64,000 bases of DNA, taken from positions 62,001 to 126,000 of the forward strand of contig JAHCMK010000007.1 in the NCBI GenBank assembly GCA_019192445.1, written 5' to 3'. Positions within the stretch are counted from its first letter, which is position 1. Each line of letters opens with the position of its first letter. The notes beneath the pieces are model-generated. The model ran no database searches and had not been told where the DNA came from. It saw only the letters and a list, made by a program, of their open reading frames with translations. Shown here one piece after another: positions 34,205-43,117 of the stretch. A program made the translations under genes and the position numbers. Source of the stretch: Oceanococcus sp. HetDA_MAG_MS8. GTDB taxonomy: Bacteria; Pseudomonadota; Gammaproteobacteria; Nevskiales; Oceanococcaceae.

Positions 34205-36334
34205 TTACTCGAAGCGCTGGCCTTTTTCGGCCATGTCTTTGAGCAGTTGTGGCGGAGCAAAGCGCTCGCCGTATTGGTCGGCCAGTTGTTGGGCGCGAGC
34301 CACAAACTGGGGCAGACCGATCTGGTTGATGTACTGCAGCGTGCCACCACTCCAGGGCGCAAAGCCCCAGCCGAAGATGGAGCCAATGTTGGCGTCGTTG
34401 GTTTTGAGCACCACACCTTCTTCCACACAGCGGGCCGTCTCGATGGCCTGGGCGTAGAGCAGTCGATCTTTCATGTCCTGCACGCTGAGCTGCGTGTCGG
34501 CCGTGGGGTAATGCTTAGCGAGGCCTGACCACAGCGACTTTTTCTTGCCGTCGTAGTCATAAAAGCCCTTGCCAGCTTTCTTCCCTGGTCGATCCAGCTC
34601 GTTGACCATTTTGTCGATGACCTTCAGGCCCGGATGGACGGGGACCGGTTTACCTTCGGCTTCCAGATCCTTGCGGGTCTGCTCGGCCACATGCCAGCCC
34701 AGCGAGAGCGACACTTCGTCCTGCAGAGCCAAGGGCGGCATGGGCATACCGGTGGCCTTGCCGGCGGCTTCAATCCGCGAGGGTGCATTGCCTTCGGCGA
34801 GCAGGGCAATGCCTTCCATCACGTAGGTGCCAAACACCCGCGAGGTGTAAAAGCCGCGGGAGTCATTGACCACGATGGGCGTCTTGCCGATGGCCAGCAC
34901 ATAGTCAAAGGCGCGGGCCAGAGTTTCGGGCGAGGTTTGCTCGCCGACGATGATTTCCACCAGCGGCATCTTCTCGGCGGGCGAGAAGTAATGCAGGCCG
35001 ATGAAGTTCTCCGGCGCCTTGCTGGCCTTGGCCAGGCCGGTGATGGGCAGGGTAGAGGTGTTCGAGGCAAACACCCCGCCGGCGGCCATCACTTCTTCCG
35101 ATTCTTTGGTGACCTGGGCCTTGAGCTCACGATCCTCAAACACCGCTTCGATGATCAGGTCGCAACCGGCCAAGTCATCAGCAGACGCTGTTGGCGTGAT
35201 GCGATTGAGCAGCTCTTGCCCGGCCTCTTTGGTCATCTTGTTGCGGCCGACCAGCTTCTGCACAATGCCTTCGGCATAGGCCTTGCCTTTGTCGGCGCCT
35301 TCCTGGCTTACGTCTTTGACTACGGTTTCGAAACCGGCCTTGGCCGAAACATAAGTAATGCCTGCGCCCATCATGCCAGCGCCCAATACACCCACCTTGG
35401 TAAAGCGGGATTTCTCCACCCCAGCCGGGCGGGAGGCGCCTTTTTTGATTTCGTTCAGGCCATACCAGAAGGTACCGATGGTGTTCTTGGCCACTTGGCT
35501 GACCACGCAGTTGGCGAAGTAGCGGGCCTCGGTGTCGCAGCCGGTGTCGAAGTCCACCAAGCAGCCTTCGAACACGCAGGACATGATGTTCTGCGGTGCC
35601 GGGTATAGACCTTGGGTTTTGTCCCGCAGCATGGAAGGGGCAATGGCCAGCATTTGCACCACGGCCGGATGCTTGGGATCGCCGCCGGGGATCTTGAAGC
35701 CTTTTTGATCCCAGGGCTGGCTAGCCTTGGGGTTGGCCACACACCAGGCTTTGGCCTGGGCCAGCATGTCTTCGGGCGTATCGGCGATGGCATCAATCCA
35801 GCCCTGGGCCTTGGCCGCATCCACGCGCAGCTCTTTGCCCTCAAGCAGGAAGGGCATGGCTTTCTGCAAGCCCATCATGCGTGGCAGGCGCTGGGTGCCA
35901 CCGCCACCGGGCAGCAGGCCCAGCTTGACTTCCGGCAAGCCGAACTTGGCCTTAGGATTGTTCAATGCCACCCGGTAGTGACAGGCAAGAGCTAGCTCCA
36001 GGCCGCCGCCCAGGGCGGTGCCGTTGAGCGCGGCCACCACCGGTTTGCCGGTGGTTTCCAGGCGGCGAATCAGCGCCTGGAAGGCCTTGGAGGCTTCATA
36101 GGCTTCTTGCGGGTCGGTGATCTTGAAGACCTTATCGATATCCGCCCCGGCCAAAAATTCTTTCTTGCCGGAGGTCAGAATCACGCCTTTGATGCTGTCA
36201 TCGCTTTCCACATCAGCGATAGCCTGGGCAAAGGGGTCGGTGAGTTCTTCGTTGAGCACATTCATCGACCGCCCCGGCATGTCCAGGGTGAGGGTGAGAA
36301 TGCCGTCGGCGTCGAGGTTGCGGGTAATACTCAT
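34205..36334 (-). CDS. Fatty acid oxidation complex alpha subunit (enoyl-CoA hydratase/3-hydroxyacyl-CoA dehydrogenase)
   Basis: A 709-residue bifunctional enzyme of the FadB/FadJ family. Residues 1-190 are a crotonase domain with the oxyanion loop SGKKEFLAGADI and NGTALGGGLELALACHYRV. The two acid residues of hydratases fall in KFGLPEVKLGLLPGGGGTQRL. A Rossmann NAD domain starts at GVLGAGMMGAGITYVSAKAG near residue 320, and the dehydrogenase C-terminal domain contains IGLHYFSPAEKMPLVEII with the catalytic His. It turns enoyl-CoA into 3-ketoacyl-CoA. The length is closest to FadJ. It starts 3 bp after the fadA stop, with GAGAGGG as ribosome site. Confidence 0.94.
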   Translation of the reverse strand: MSITRNLDADGILTLTLDMPGRSMNVLNEELTDPFAQAIADVESDDSIKGVILTSGKKEFLAGADIDKVFKITDPQEAYEASKAFQALIRRLETTGKPVVAALNGTALGGGLELALACHYRVALNNPKAKFGLPEVKLGLLPGGGGTQRLPRMMGLQKAMPFLLEGKELRVDAAKAQGWIDAIADTPEDMLAQAKAWCVANPKASQPWDQKGFKIPGGDPKHPAVVQMLAIAPSMLRDKTQGLYPAPQNIMSCVFEGCLVDFDTGCDTEARYFANCVVSQVAKNTIGTFWYGLNEIKKGASRPAGVEKSRFTKVGVLGAGMMGAGITYVSAKAGFETVVKDVSQEGADKGKAYAEGIVQKLVGRNKMTKEAGQELLNRITPTASADDLAGCDLIIEAVFEDRELKAQVTKESEEVMAAGGVFASNTSTLPITGLAKASKAPENFIGLHYFSPAEKMPLVEIIVGEQTSPETLARAFDYVLAIGKTPIVVNDSRGFYTSRVFGTYVMEGIALLAEGNAPSRIEAAGKATGMPMPPLALQDEVSLSLGWHVAEQTRKDLEAEGKPVPVHPGLKVIDKMVNELDRPGKKAGKGFYDYDGKKKSLWSGLAKHYPTADTQLSVQDMKDRLLYAQAIETARCVEEGVVLKTNDANIGSIFGWGFAPWSGGTLQYINQIGLPQFVARAQQLADQYGERFAPPQLLKDMAEKGQRFE

Positions 36335-36337
36335 GAT

Positions 36338-37542
<1,205 letters not shown>

Positions 37543-37553
37543 TTTATGCCTCG

Positions 37554-37569
37554 GGTAATAGTGATTACC
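37554..37569 (-). promoter_or_regulatory. Putative TetR operator, fadA side
   Basis: GGTAAT-AGTG-ATTACC, a perfect inverted repeat 11 bp upstream of the fadA ATG, next to its ribosome site. A near-copy lies at 37676-37691 in front of the divergent tetR gene. Confidence 0.6.
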
Positions 37570-37675
37570 GAATGTCTGAGGGCACGATATGTGTCCCCTC
37601 CAAGGGAAGGGCCAAACTAGCCCATAAATTCTTGCAGTGCAATAAGACTCGACTCTTGTGTACGAGTTCAAAAAG

Positions 37676-37691
37676 GGAAATAATGATTACC
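37676..37691 (+). promoter_or_regulatory. Putative TetR operator, tetR side
   Basis: GGAAAT-AATG-ATTACC, 14 of 16 bases identical to the repeat at 37554, ending one base before the tetR ATG. Binding here would block translation start or transcription of the regulator itself. Confidence 0.55.
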
Positions 37692-37692
37692 A

Positions 37693-38328
37693 ATGAGCAA
37701 GAAAACACCGTCAAAAGGCCTTCCTCCATGCCCTGCCAGCCTGCGCCCGGCAACGCGCCGGCGAGTGGAGCAGGCGGTACTGGATATTTTCTCCCGGCAG
37801 GAGTTTCATAAGGTCAGCCTGTCCGAGGTAGCCAAGCAGGCTCAGGTGAGTCTGCAGACCATTTACAAGTACTACGGCAGCAAGGAATTCCTGCTGTTCG
37901 CGACCATCGACGCGATGTTTTCGGGCTTGGCCGCGCGGATGATCGAGCACCTACAGGGGATTGAGACCTTTGCCGATAAGCTTCGCAAAGTGATCTGGGT
38001 CATGTTCGATTACTTTGAGCGCCATCCGCGCCTCGCGCAGGTGGTGATCAGTTCGGTGTACCTGAACTCCTGGGCGCGGACGGATGCATTTCGCCAACCA
38101 GAGCTGACCGGTGTTTTCCTTAAGGTGCTCCGCGATGGGCGTGAGGCCGGCGTTCTGACCGATGAAGTCGATGAACTCGTAATCATGGATGTGATCATCG
38201 GGATCGTCGCGCGGCGTATCACCATGTCGAGTCTGCGCCACAAAGCCGAGCCGCTCACCGCGCAAACCGGGCCGATTTTCAACATGGTGTGGCGGGCCAT
38301 TACCCCGCCGCCACGCCTCGCCGTATAA
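37693..38328 (+). CDS. TetR/AcrR-family regulator of the fad genes
   Basis: A 211-residue TetR-type protein. The helix-turn-helix spans about residues 25-70, with [20 protein letters not shown], then [20 protein letters not shown], the TetR recognition pattern (TxYxxFxSK-like). The ligand domain is all-helical with no family-specific motif. It is divergent from fadA across 150 bp containing two copies of one operator-like repeat, so it very likely represses the fad operon and itself, with an acyl-CoA as probable signal (inference). The start is set at the ATG at 37693; its ribosome site is poor. Confidence 0.88.
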   Translation: MSKKTPSKGLPPCPASLRPATRRRVEQAVLDIFSRQEFHKVSLSEVAKQAQVSLQTIYKYYGSKEFLLFATIDAMFSGLAARMIEHLQGIETFADKLRKVIWVMFDYFERHPRLAQVVISSVYLNSWARTDAFRQPELTGVFLKVLRDGREAGVLTDEVDELVIMDVIIGIVARRITMSSLRHKAEPLTAQTGPIFNMVWRAITPPPRLAV

Positions 38329-38345
38329 AAAAGTGCACGCAGGGC

Positions 38346-38375
38346 TTGAGTAAGCCCTTAGGCTGCAGGCATAAT
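38346..38375 (+). promoter_or_regulatory. Sigma-70 promoter of rpsP operon
   Basis: TTGAGT, an 18-base spacer and CATAAT, followed by TGCGGG. The -35, spacing and discriminator are the same as for the tRNA-Thr promoter. The -35 lies inside an inverted repeat, AGGGCTT-GAGT-AAGCCCT (38341-38358), which may also end the tetR transcript. Confidence 0.65.
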
Positions 38376-38426
38376 TGCGGGTTTCATGGGCCTAGCCCAG
38401 TCTATTCATCAGGATTTCAAGACTTC

Positions 38427-38747
38427 ATGGTCAAGATTCGCCTGGCGCGCGGTGGCGCCAAGAAAAAGCCCTTCTACCACATCGTGGCTGCAGACATTCG
38501 TTCGCGCCGTGACGGCCGTTCCATTGAGCGTCTGGGTTTCTGGAACCCGGTTGCCCGTGGTAAAGACGAAACCTTGCGTCTAGACCTGGATCGTGTGGAT
38601 CACTGGGTGAGCAACGGCGCCGAAATGAGCGATCGTGTTGCTGCTCTGGTGCGTAACCTGCGCAAGGAGCGCGCTCAGGCTCCAGAAGCTGTGCCCGCCG
38701 CAGAAGCTGCAGCCCCGGCGGCTGCCGAAGACGCTGCCGCCAGCTAA
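38427..38747 (+). CDS. rpsP: 30S ribosomal protein S16
   Basis: A 106-residue S16: [20 protein letters not shown], then [20 protein letters not shown]. The family core ends near residue 85, after which an Ala/Glu-rich tail (about 22 residues) is added, common in gammaproteobacteria. The start at 38427 is fixed by the family N-terminus. It heads the classic rpsP-rimM-trmD-rplS operon. Confidence 0.98.
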   Translation: MVKIRLARGGAKKKPFYHIVAADIRSRRDGRSIERLGFWNPVARGKDETLRLDLDRVDHWVSNGAEMSDRVAALVRNLRKERAQAPEAVPAAEAAAPAAAEDAAAS

Positions 38748-38754
38748 AAGCCCG

Positions 38755-39279
38755 GTGCGCAAGTCGTCCGAGGTTGTGCTCGGGCGTATTCGCGGGGTTT
38801 TTGGGGTGCATGGCTGGGTGCGGGTAGAGTCCTTCACCGAAGAGCCCTTAGACATCCTCGACTACACACCCTGGTCTGTTCATGCACGGGCCGGGGTGTT
38901 GTCGTTGGTGCCTCTGCAAGGCCGCTGGCAAGGGCCCGGCTTGGTGGTGCAGCTCGGTACCACTGATGGCGGTGTTATCGCTGATCGGGAGTACGCCCAA
39001 ACCCTGCTGAACGCCGAGATCACCGTTCCCCGCAGTGCCTTGCCCACAGCCGGCGAGGACGAAATCTACCTGGTCGACCTGGTGGGTATGCGGGTGCATG
39101 GCAACGACGGCCATGACTTCGGCCGCATTACCCGGGTATTGGATAATGGGGTGCAGCCGGTGATGGAACTGGACGAGGGCGCGCAGCTCATTCCCTTTGT
39201 TCGCGGCCCTGTAGTCACACGCACCGATGTTGCGGCTGGGGTTGTCACCTTGGCCTGGACGGCCGAGTATGCGCTTTGA
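38755..39279 (+). CDS. rimM: Ribosome maturation factor RimM
   Basis: A 174-residue RimM. The N-terminal barrel starts VVLGRIRGVFGVHGWVRVES and the C-terminal PRC-barrel carries DEIYLVDLVGMRV and PFVRGPVV. It binds S19 in the 30S head and aids 16S rRNA processing. The start is taken as GTG at 38755, 7 bp after the rpsP stop, because no ATG fits and the family begins a few residues before VLGRI. It overlaps trmD by 11 bp. Confidence 0.94.
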   Translation: MRKSSEVVLGRIRGVFGVHGWVRVESFTEEPLDILDYTPWSVHARAGVLSLVPLQGRWQGPGLVVQLGTTDGGVIADREYAQTLLNAEITVPRSALPTAGEDEIYLVDLVGMRVHGNDGHDFGRITRVLDNGVQPVMELDEGAQLIPFVRGPVVTRTDVAAGVVTLAWTAEYAL

Positions 39280-40000
39280 CCTGATTACCGTTTTCCCAGG
39301 GGTGGTGGCCGACTTTGGTCGCCTCGGAGTCACTGGAGATGCGGTCCGTGCTGGCAAGCTCAGCTTACGCGGGCATAACCTGCGCGATTTCGCTGGCGAC
39401 AGCGGCCGGCCCGACGACACGCCCTACGGGGGCGGGGCGGGAATGCTGCTTCAGGCCGAGCCCTTGGCGCAGGCTATAGAGGCTGTGCGCGGGATGGCAC
39501 CGAGCAAGCGGCCGGTCATCGCTCTTGGTCCTCATGGCCGGCCCTTTACGCAGGTGGCCGCACAGCAGCTCAGAGACGTGGGTGGCGCCATTGTGGTTTG
39601 TGGTCGCTACGAAGGTTGGGATGAGCGGCTGAATAGCTTGGTCGACGAATGCTTTTCGCTCGGGGACTTCATTATGTCGGGCGCGGAGCTTCCTGCTTTG
39701 TGCATTGTTGATGCCTGTGCACGCTTAATTCCGGGTGTGCTCGGCGCCGAAGACGCCTTAGACAGTGAAAGCTTTGTTGACGATTTGCTTGAATTCCCGC
39801 AATATACGCGGCCTTACGAATGGCGGGGCCAAGTGGTTCCGCCTGTTTTGTTATCGGGTAACCATGCTGAAATCGCGCGTTGGCGCCGTCAGCAGTCCCT
39901 CGGTCGTACTTTTATCCGACGGCCAGACTTGCTCGATAACTTGAATTTATCCGCTGATGATCGCGCACTCCTGCGCGAGTTTCTTGAATCTGAGAGTTGA
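39269..40000 (+). CDS. trmD: tRNA (guanine-N1)-methyltransferase TrmD
   Basis: A 243-residue SPOUT methyltransferase making m1G37 in tRNAs. It begins [13 protein letters not shown] and has [13 protein letters not shown], the trefoil-knot SAM site around [13 protein letters not shown], and [13 protein letters not shown]. The ATG at 39269 lies inside the end of rimM and matches the family start, so an upstream frame was trimmed. m1G37 prevents +1 frameshifting and is essential in most bacteria. Confidence 0.97.
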   Translation: MRFDLITVFPGVVADFGRLGVTGDAVRAGKLSLRGHNLRDFAGDSGRPDDTPYGGGAGMLLQAEPLAQAIEAVRGMAPSKRPVIALGPHGRPFTQVAAQQLRDVGGAIVVCGRYEGWDERLNSLVDECFSLGDFIMSGAELPALCIVDACARLIPGVLGAEDALDSESFVDDLLEFPQYTRPYEWRGQVVPPVLLSGNHAEIARWRRQQSLGRTFIRRPDLLDNLNLSADDRALLREFLESES

Positions 40001-40002
40001 AC

Positions 40003-40362
40003 ATGCACGCGCTGGTCCAGGCGATTGAAGCCGAACAAATGCAAAAGGACGTCCCGGACTTTGCCCCCGGTGACACTGTTGTCGTTCAAGTAAAGGTGAA
40101 GGAAGGCGACCGCGAGCGTCTGCAGGCCTTCGAAGGTGTGGTGATTGCCAAGCGTAACCGCGGCCTGAACTCCGCTTTTACGGTCCGCAAAATTTCCCAC
40201 GGTGAGGGTGTGGAGCGCACCTTCCAAACCTACAGCCCACTGATTGCTGAGATTCAGCTCAAGCGTCGCGGTAAAGTTCGCCGCGCCAAGCTCTACTACC
40301 TGCGTGATCTGCGTGGTAAGGCTGCCCGCATTAAAGAAAAGCTGGCTCACAAGGCCAAGTAA
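40003..40362 (+). CDS. rplS: 50S ribosomal protein L19
   Basis: A 119-residue L19: [40 protein letters not shown], and the basic tail [18 protein letters not shown]. It lies at the 30S-50S interface. It is the last gene of the operon, 2 bp after the trmD stop, and is followed by a strong terminator. Confidence 0.98.
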   Translation: MHALVQAIEAEQMQKDVPDFAPGDTVVVQVKVKEGDRERLQAFEGVVIAKRNRGLNSAFTVRKISHGEGVERTFQTYSPLIAEIQLKRRGKVRRAKLYYLRDLRGKAARIKEKLAHKAK

Positions 40363-40413
40363 CCTGCCTGAGTTCCTCTGGCTCGGCCAGGGAATTTACG
40401 GCCAAATAATGAG

Positions 40414-40443
40414 AACGCCCGCTACCTGCGGGCGTTTTTTTTT
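40414..40443 (+). terminator. Terminator of the rpsP-rplS operon
   Basis: AACGCCCGC-TACCT-GCGGGCGTT then a nine-T run: one of the strongest terminators in the window. Confidence 0.95.
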
Positions 40444-40513
40444 GCCTGGCCTAGGTGTGGGCTAGACAAACCCGCATCGGGAGCTTGTGAAAAAAATCAC
40501 ACAGGAGTAGATT

Positions 40514-40585
40514 ATGGAAAACGGTGCAATAGTTGCACCGGTTCCAATCTGGCTCATTGAGGTGTTACATGGTGATGTTTCTTAG
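40514..40585 (+). CDS. Possible 23-codon leader peptide
   Basis: A short frame, MENGAIVAPVPIWLIEVLHG and three more residues, with a near-ideal ribosome site (AGGAG, 6 bases before the ATG). It holds a perfect 19-bp inverted repeat, CGGTGCAA-TAG-TTGCACCG (40522-40540), and its end overlaps the start of the DUF5666 gene by 17 bp in another frame. It may couple translation or act as a leader; the hairpin could instead be a DNA operator. No homologue is known to me. Confidence 0.35.
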   Translation: MENGAIVAPVPIWLIEVLHGDVS

Positions 40586-42080
40586 GTCTAGTGCTGCTTT
40601 GTTCGCGGCAGTGGCGGTTGCGGCTTGCGGTGGTGGTTCCAGCGCGGATTTGTCAGGTACGGGAAAGAAAAGCCAAGTTGATGGCACGGTCACCGGGTTC
40701 GGCTCGATTATCGTGGACGGCGTGCGCTATCCCACGCCCAATGTGCAGGTGGACGCAGATGGTGACGCTGGAACTCTGCAGGATCTCAGCGTGGGTATGG
40801 TGGTTTCGCTGCGGGTGAATGAGGCCGGCGAAGCAATCTTTGTACGCTACCGCGACAATGTCGAGGGCCCGGTATCGAGCGTGGACATGGACAGGGAAGA
40901 GTTTGTGGTGCTCGGTCAAACGGTGCGGGTGGATGAACTGACCACCTTCGAGGATGTATCACTGGCGACGCTACAGGTGGGCGACCGCGTCGAAGTTAGT
41001 GGGGCAGTGGACACCGATGGCGCAATCCTGGCCTCGTTTGTCGAGTTGGAAACGGATGGGCTCGACGGGGAAGAAGTACTGGGCAATGTGCGTGACTTGG
41101 ATACAGCCGCATTGACCTTCCGCATCAATGATCTGGTGGTGGACTACAGCGCTGCCTCGGTGGATGTCACCGGTGGTCTGCGGAATGGCCCGCCGGTCGA
41201 AGTAGAAGGCGTTTTGAATGCAGATACAGGCGTACTGCAGGCGACCGAAGTCGAATCCTTCGATGTGGTGGTACGTGCGCCTGGTGAAGACGACCTCGAT
41301 GAGGAGGAGCAGGAGTTGTCCGTCTCTGGTGTGGTCCGTGATCTGGCCGCTGATGGCAGCCGTTTTTCGCTCAACCAGTTCACCGTATTGGTTACGCCCA
41401 CAACCGAGTTTGATGACGATGGCCCGCAGACTTTGTCAGTCCGCCAACGGGTGGAGGTCGACGGTGTTCTGAACGAATTCGGCGAGTTGGTGGCCACGGA
41501 GATTGAGGTGCAGCCTAAGGTGGACTTCGAGATTGAGGGTACCGTCGATGCTGTGGATATCACTGCTGGTACCTTAACGCTGTTGGGTGGTGTCACGGTG
41601 ACGGTGACGGAGGACACCAGCTTCAAGGATGACAGCGATCAGCCGGTACGCGAGTTCGGATTGGCGGATATCAATCCAGGTGATCGGGTGGAAATTGTTG
41701 GCGTGTCGGAGTCGGAACGAATTGTGGCTATTCGGCTAGAACGCGAAGATAGCGATGATGATGAGGATGGCGACGGCGAGCGCGATGGTGACAAGCTGCG
41801 CGGTGCGGTAACGCAGGCGGATGCCAACAGCAGTCAGTTTGTCGTGCAGGGCACGACGGTGCAGGTGGATGCATCGACTGAGTTTGAGGGCTACGCCGAC
41901 GCGGCGGATTTCTTTGCTCGGATACGGCCGGGTGATCAGGTAGAGGTCGAGGGGCGCTACAGTGCTGGCACAATGACTTTGATCGCAACTGAAGTTGAAG
42001 CTGAAGAACGCGACGAAGACGACGAAGACGACGAAGACGACGAAGACGACGAAGATGATGAGGTCGATGAGGACGAGTGA
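40569..42080 (+). CDS. DUF5666-repeat lipoprotein with acidic tail
   Basis: A 503-residue predicted lipoprotein (lipobox VAAC, then GGGSSAD). It holds about six repeats of 65-80 residues in the DUF5666 style: a line like VxGxVxxxD, a short beta stretch ending VxVDxxTxF, then GDRVEVxG and a Leu/Ile-rich close (GDRVEVSGAVDTDG, GDRVEIVG, GDQVEVEGRYSAGT). The last 30 residues are almost only Asp and Glu, coded by a 9-bp tandem repeat. Function is unknown; the fold is probably a string of small OB-like beta barrels on the outer membrane. The ATG at 40569 has GAGGT before it and places the lipobox correctly. It is followed by a DUF6502 gene. Confidence 0.85.
   Translation: MVMFLRSSAALFAAVAVAACGGGSSADLSGTGKKSQVDGTVTGFGSIIVDGVRYPTPNVQVDADGDAGTLQDLSVGMVVSLRVNEAGEAIFVRYRDNVEGPVSSVDMDREEFVVLGQTVRVDELTTFEDVSLATLQVGDRVEVSGAVDTDGAILASFVELETDGLDGEEVLGNVRDLDTAALTFRINDLVVDYSAASVDVTGGLRNGPPVEVEGVLNADTGVLQATEVESFDVVVRAPGEDDLDEEEQELSVSGVVRDLAADGSRFSLNQFTVLVTPTTEFDDDGPQTLSVRQRVEVDGVLNEFGELVATEIEVQPKVDFEIEGTVDAVDITAGTLTLLGGVTVTVTEDTSFKDDSDQPVREFGLADINPGDRVEIVGVSESERIVAIRLEREDSDDDEDGDGERDGDKLRGAVTQADANSSQFVVQGTTVQVDASTEFEGYADAADFFARIRPGDQVEVEGRYSAGTMTLIATEVEAEERDEDDEDDEDDEDDEDDEVDEDE
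42012..42056 (+). repeat. 9-bp tandem repeat in the DUF5666 gene
   Basis: Five head-to-tail copies of GACGAAGAC (only the last base differs). Each codes for three acidic residues, so copy number can change without a frameshift and would lengthen or shorten the acidic tail. Confidence 0.85.
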
Positions 42081-42173
42081 TCCTCAGCGTGGGAGGAGGT
42101 CGGCAGCGTTGTGGCTGCCGGCCATCGCATGCCATGTGGCGGCGGTTATGGCTAAGCAGAAGGAGCTAGAGAC

Positions 42174-42983
42174 ATGACAGGGGAGTCGCGCACACTCAAC
42201 CTTGCTCTGCGCAGAATCTTGCGACCTTTGGCGCGCTTCTGCCTGGCGCAGGGTGTGTCCGCACCCCAGTTCTACGACTTGGTCAAGCAAGAGTTCGTCG
42301 CCGCGGCTTTGGAGAAGAAAGGCCGCGATGGTAAGCGCCAAACCAAGTCTGCAATCGCCTTGGCCACAGGACTAACTCGAGTGGAAGTGAGTAAGCAGTG
42401 GGGCTCACACTCGGAGAACGATGCGCCTGCGCAAACACGGGTGAATTATGGTCAACGGCTAGTCGCGGCATGGGTGCGCGAGCCGGCGTTTACAGAAGCT
42501 CCTGGCAAGCCGCGCCCACTGGCTTTTGATGCGGATGAGTGTAGTTTTGCGGAGTTAGTGCGACGTTTCGGCGCCAATATGCCTCCACGGGCGGCGCTGG
42601 ACGAACTTCTTGAGAGAGGCGTCGTCAGTGATGATGGGCAGTACATTCGGCTGCTCCGCCGGAGCTACATACCCGAAGGGCTTAGTCCAGAGAAAGTGAC
42701 CCTACTCGGCATTGATGGTGCTGCGATGCTTGGAACGCTGGAGCATAATCTTCGCCCCGGGGTAAGGCCGCGCTTCGAGCGTAAGGTGAGTTTTCGCCAC
42801 CTGAATGCGGCAGGCGTAGCCTTGCTTAAGCAGCGGGCCGAGGAGCAAGGGCAGCCTCTGTTGGAGGCCTTGGACGCCGAGTTGGCGAAATTTGCGGCAG
42901 ATGAGGCGAGTGAAGATACCGCTCACGCGGGCCTGGGGATTTATATTTACGAGGAGCCAGATCACCCTTCCAGCGAATCCTAG
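42174..42983 (+). CDS. DUF6502 family protein
   Basis: A 269-residue soluble protein resembling DUF6502. The N-terminal pattern is LRRILRPLARFCLAQGVSAP followed by FYDLVKQEFV, then a putative helix-turn-helix (KSAIALATGLTRVEVSK). No catalytic motif or membrane segment is seen. It sits 93 bp after the DUF5666 lipoprotein, a pairing I believe recurs in other proteobacteria, so the two may act together; the role is unknown. The start is supported by AGGAG 9 bases upstream. The HTH-like segment suggests DNA binding, but this is an inference. Confidence 0.75.
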   Translation: MTGESRTLNLALRRILRPLARFCLAQGVSAPQFYDLVKQEFVAAALEKKGRDGKRQTKSAIALATGLTRVEVSKQWGSHSENDAPAQTRVNYGQRLVAAWVREPAFTEAPGKPRPLAFDADECSFAELVRRFGANMPPRAALDELLERGVVSDDGQYIRLLRRSYIPEGLSPEKVTLLGIDGAAMLGTLEHNLRPGVRPRFERKVSFRHLNAAGVALLKQRAEEQGQPLLEALDAELAKFAADEASEDTAHAGLGIYIYEEPDHPSSES

Positions 42984-43062
42984 CGGTGTATCAGGCACGG
43001 GGTTGCTCAGCAGGGGCGGCTCGGCGAGTGGCCCAGCGGCGCTAGCCGAGTGCACACACCCA

Positions 43063-43092
43063 CAAAAAAGCCATCAGCCTGAGGCTGATGGC
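43063..43092 (-). terminator. Terminator of the M4 metalloprotease gene
   Basis: GCCATCAGCC-TGA-GGCTGATGGC with an A-run on its left (T-run for leftward transcription), 26 bp past the protease stop. Confidence 0.88.
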
Positions 43093-43117
43093 CGGTGATC
43101 AAAGTTGTCAGCAAGCC

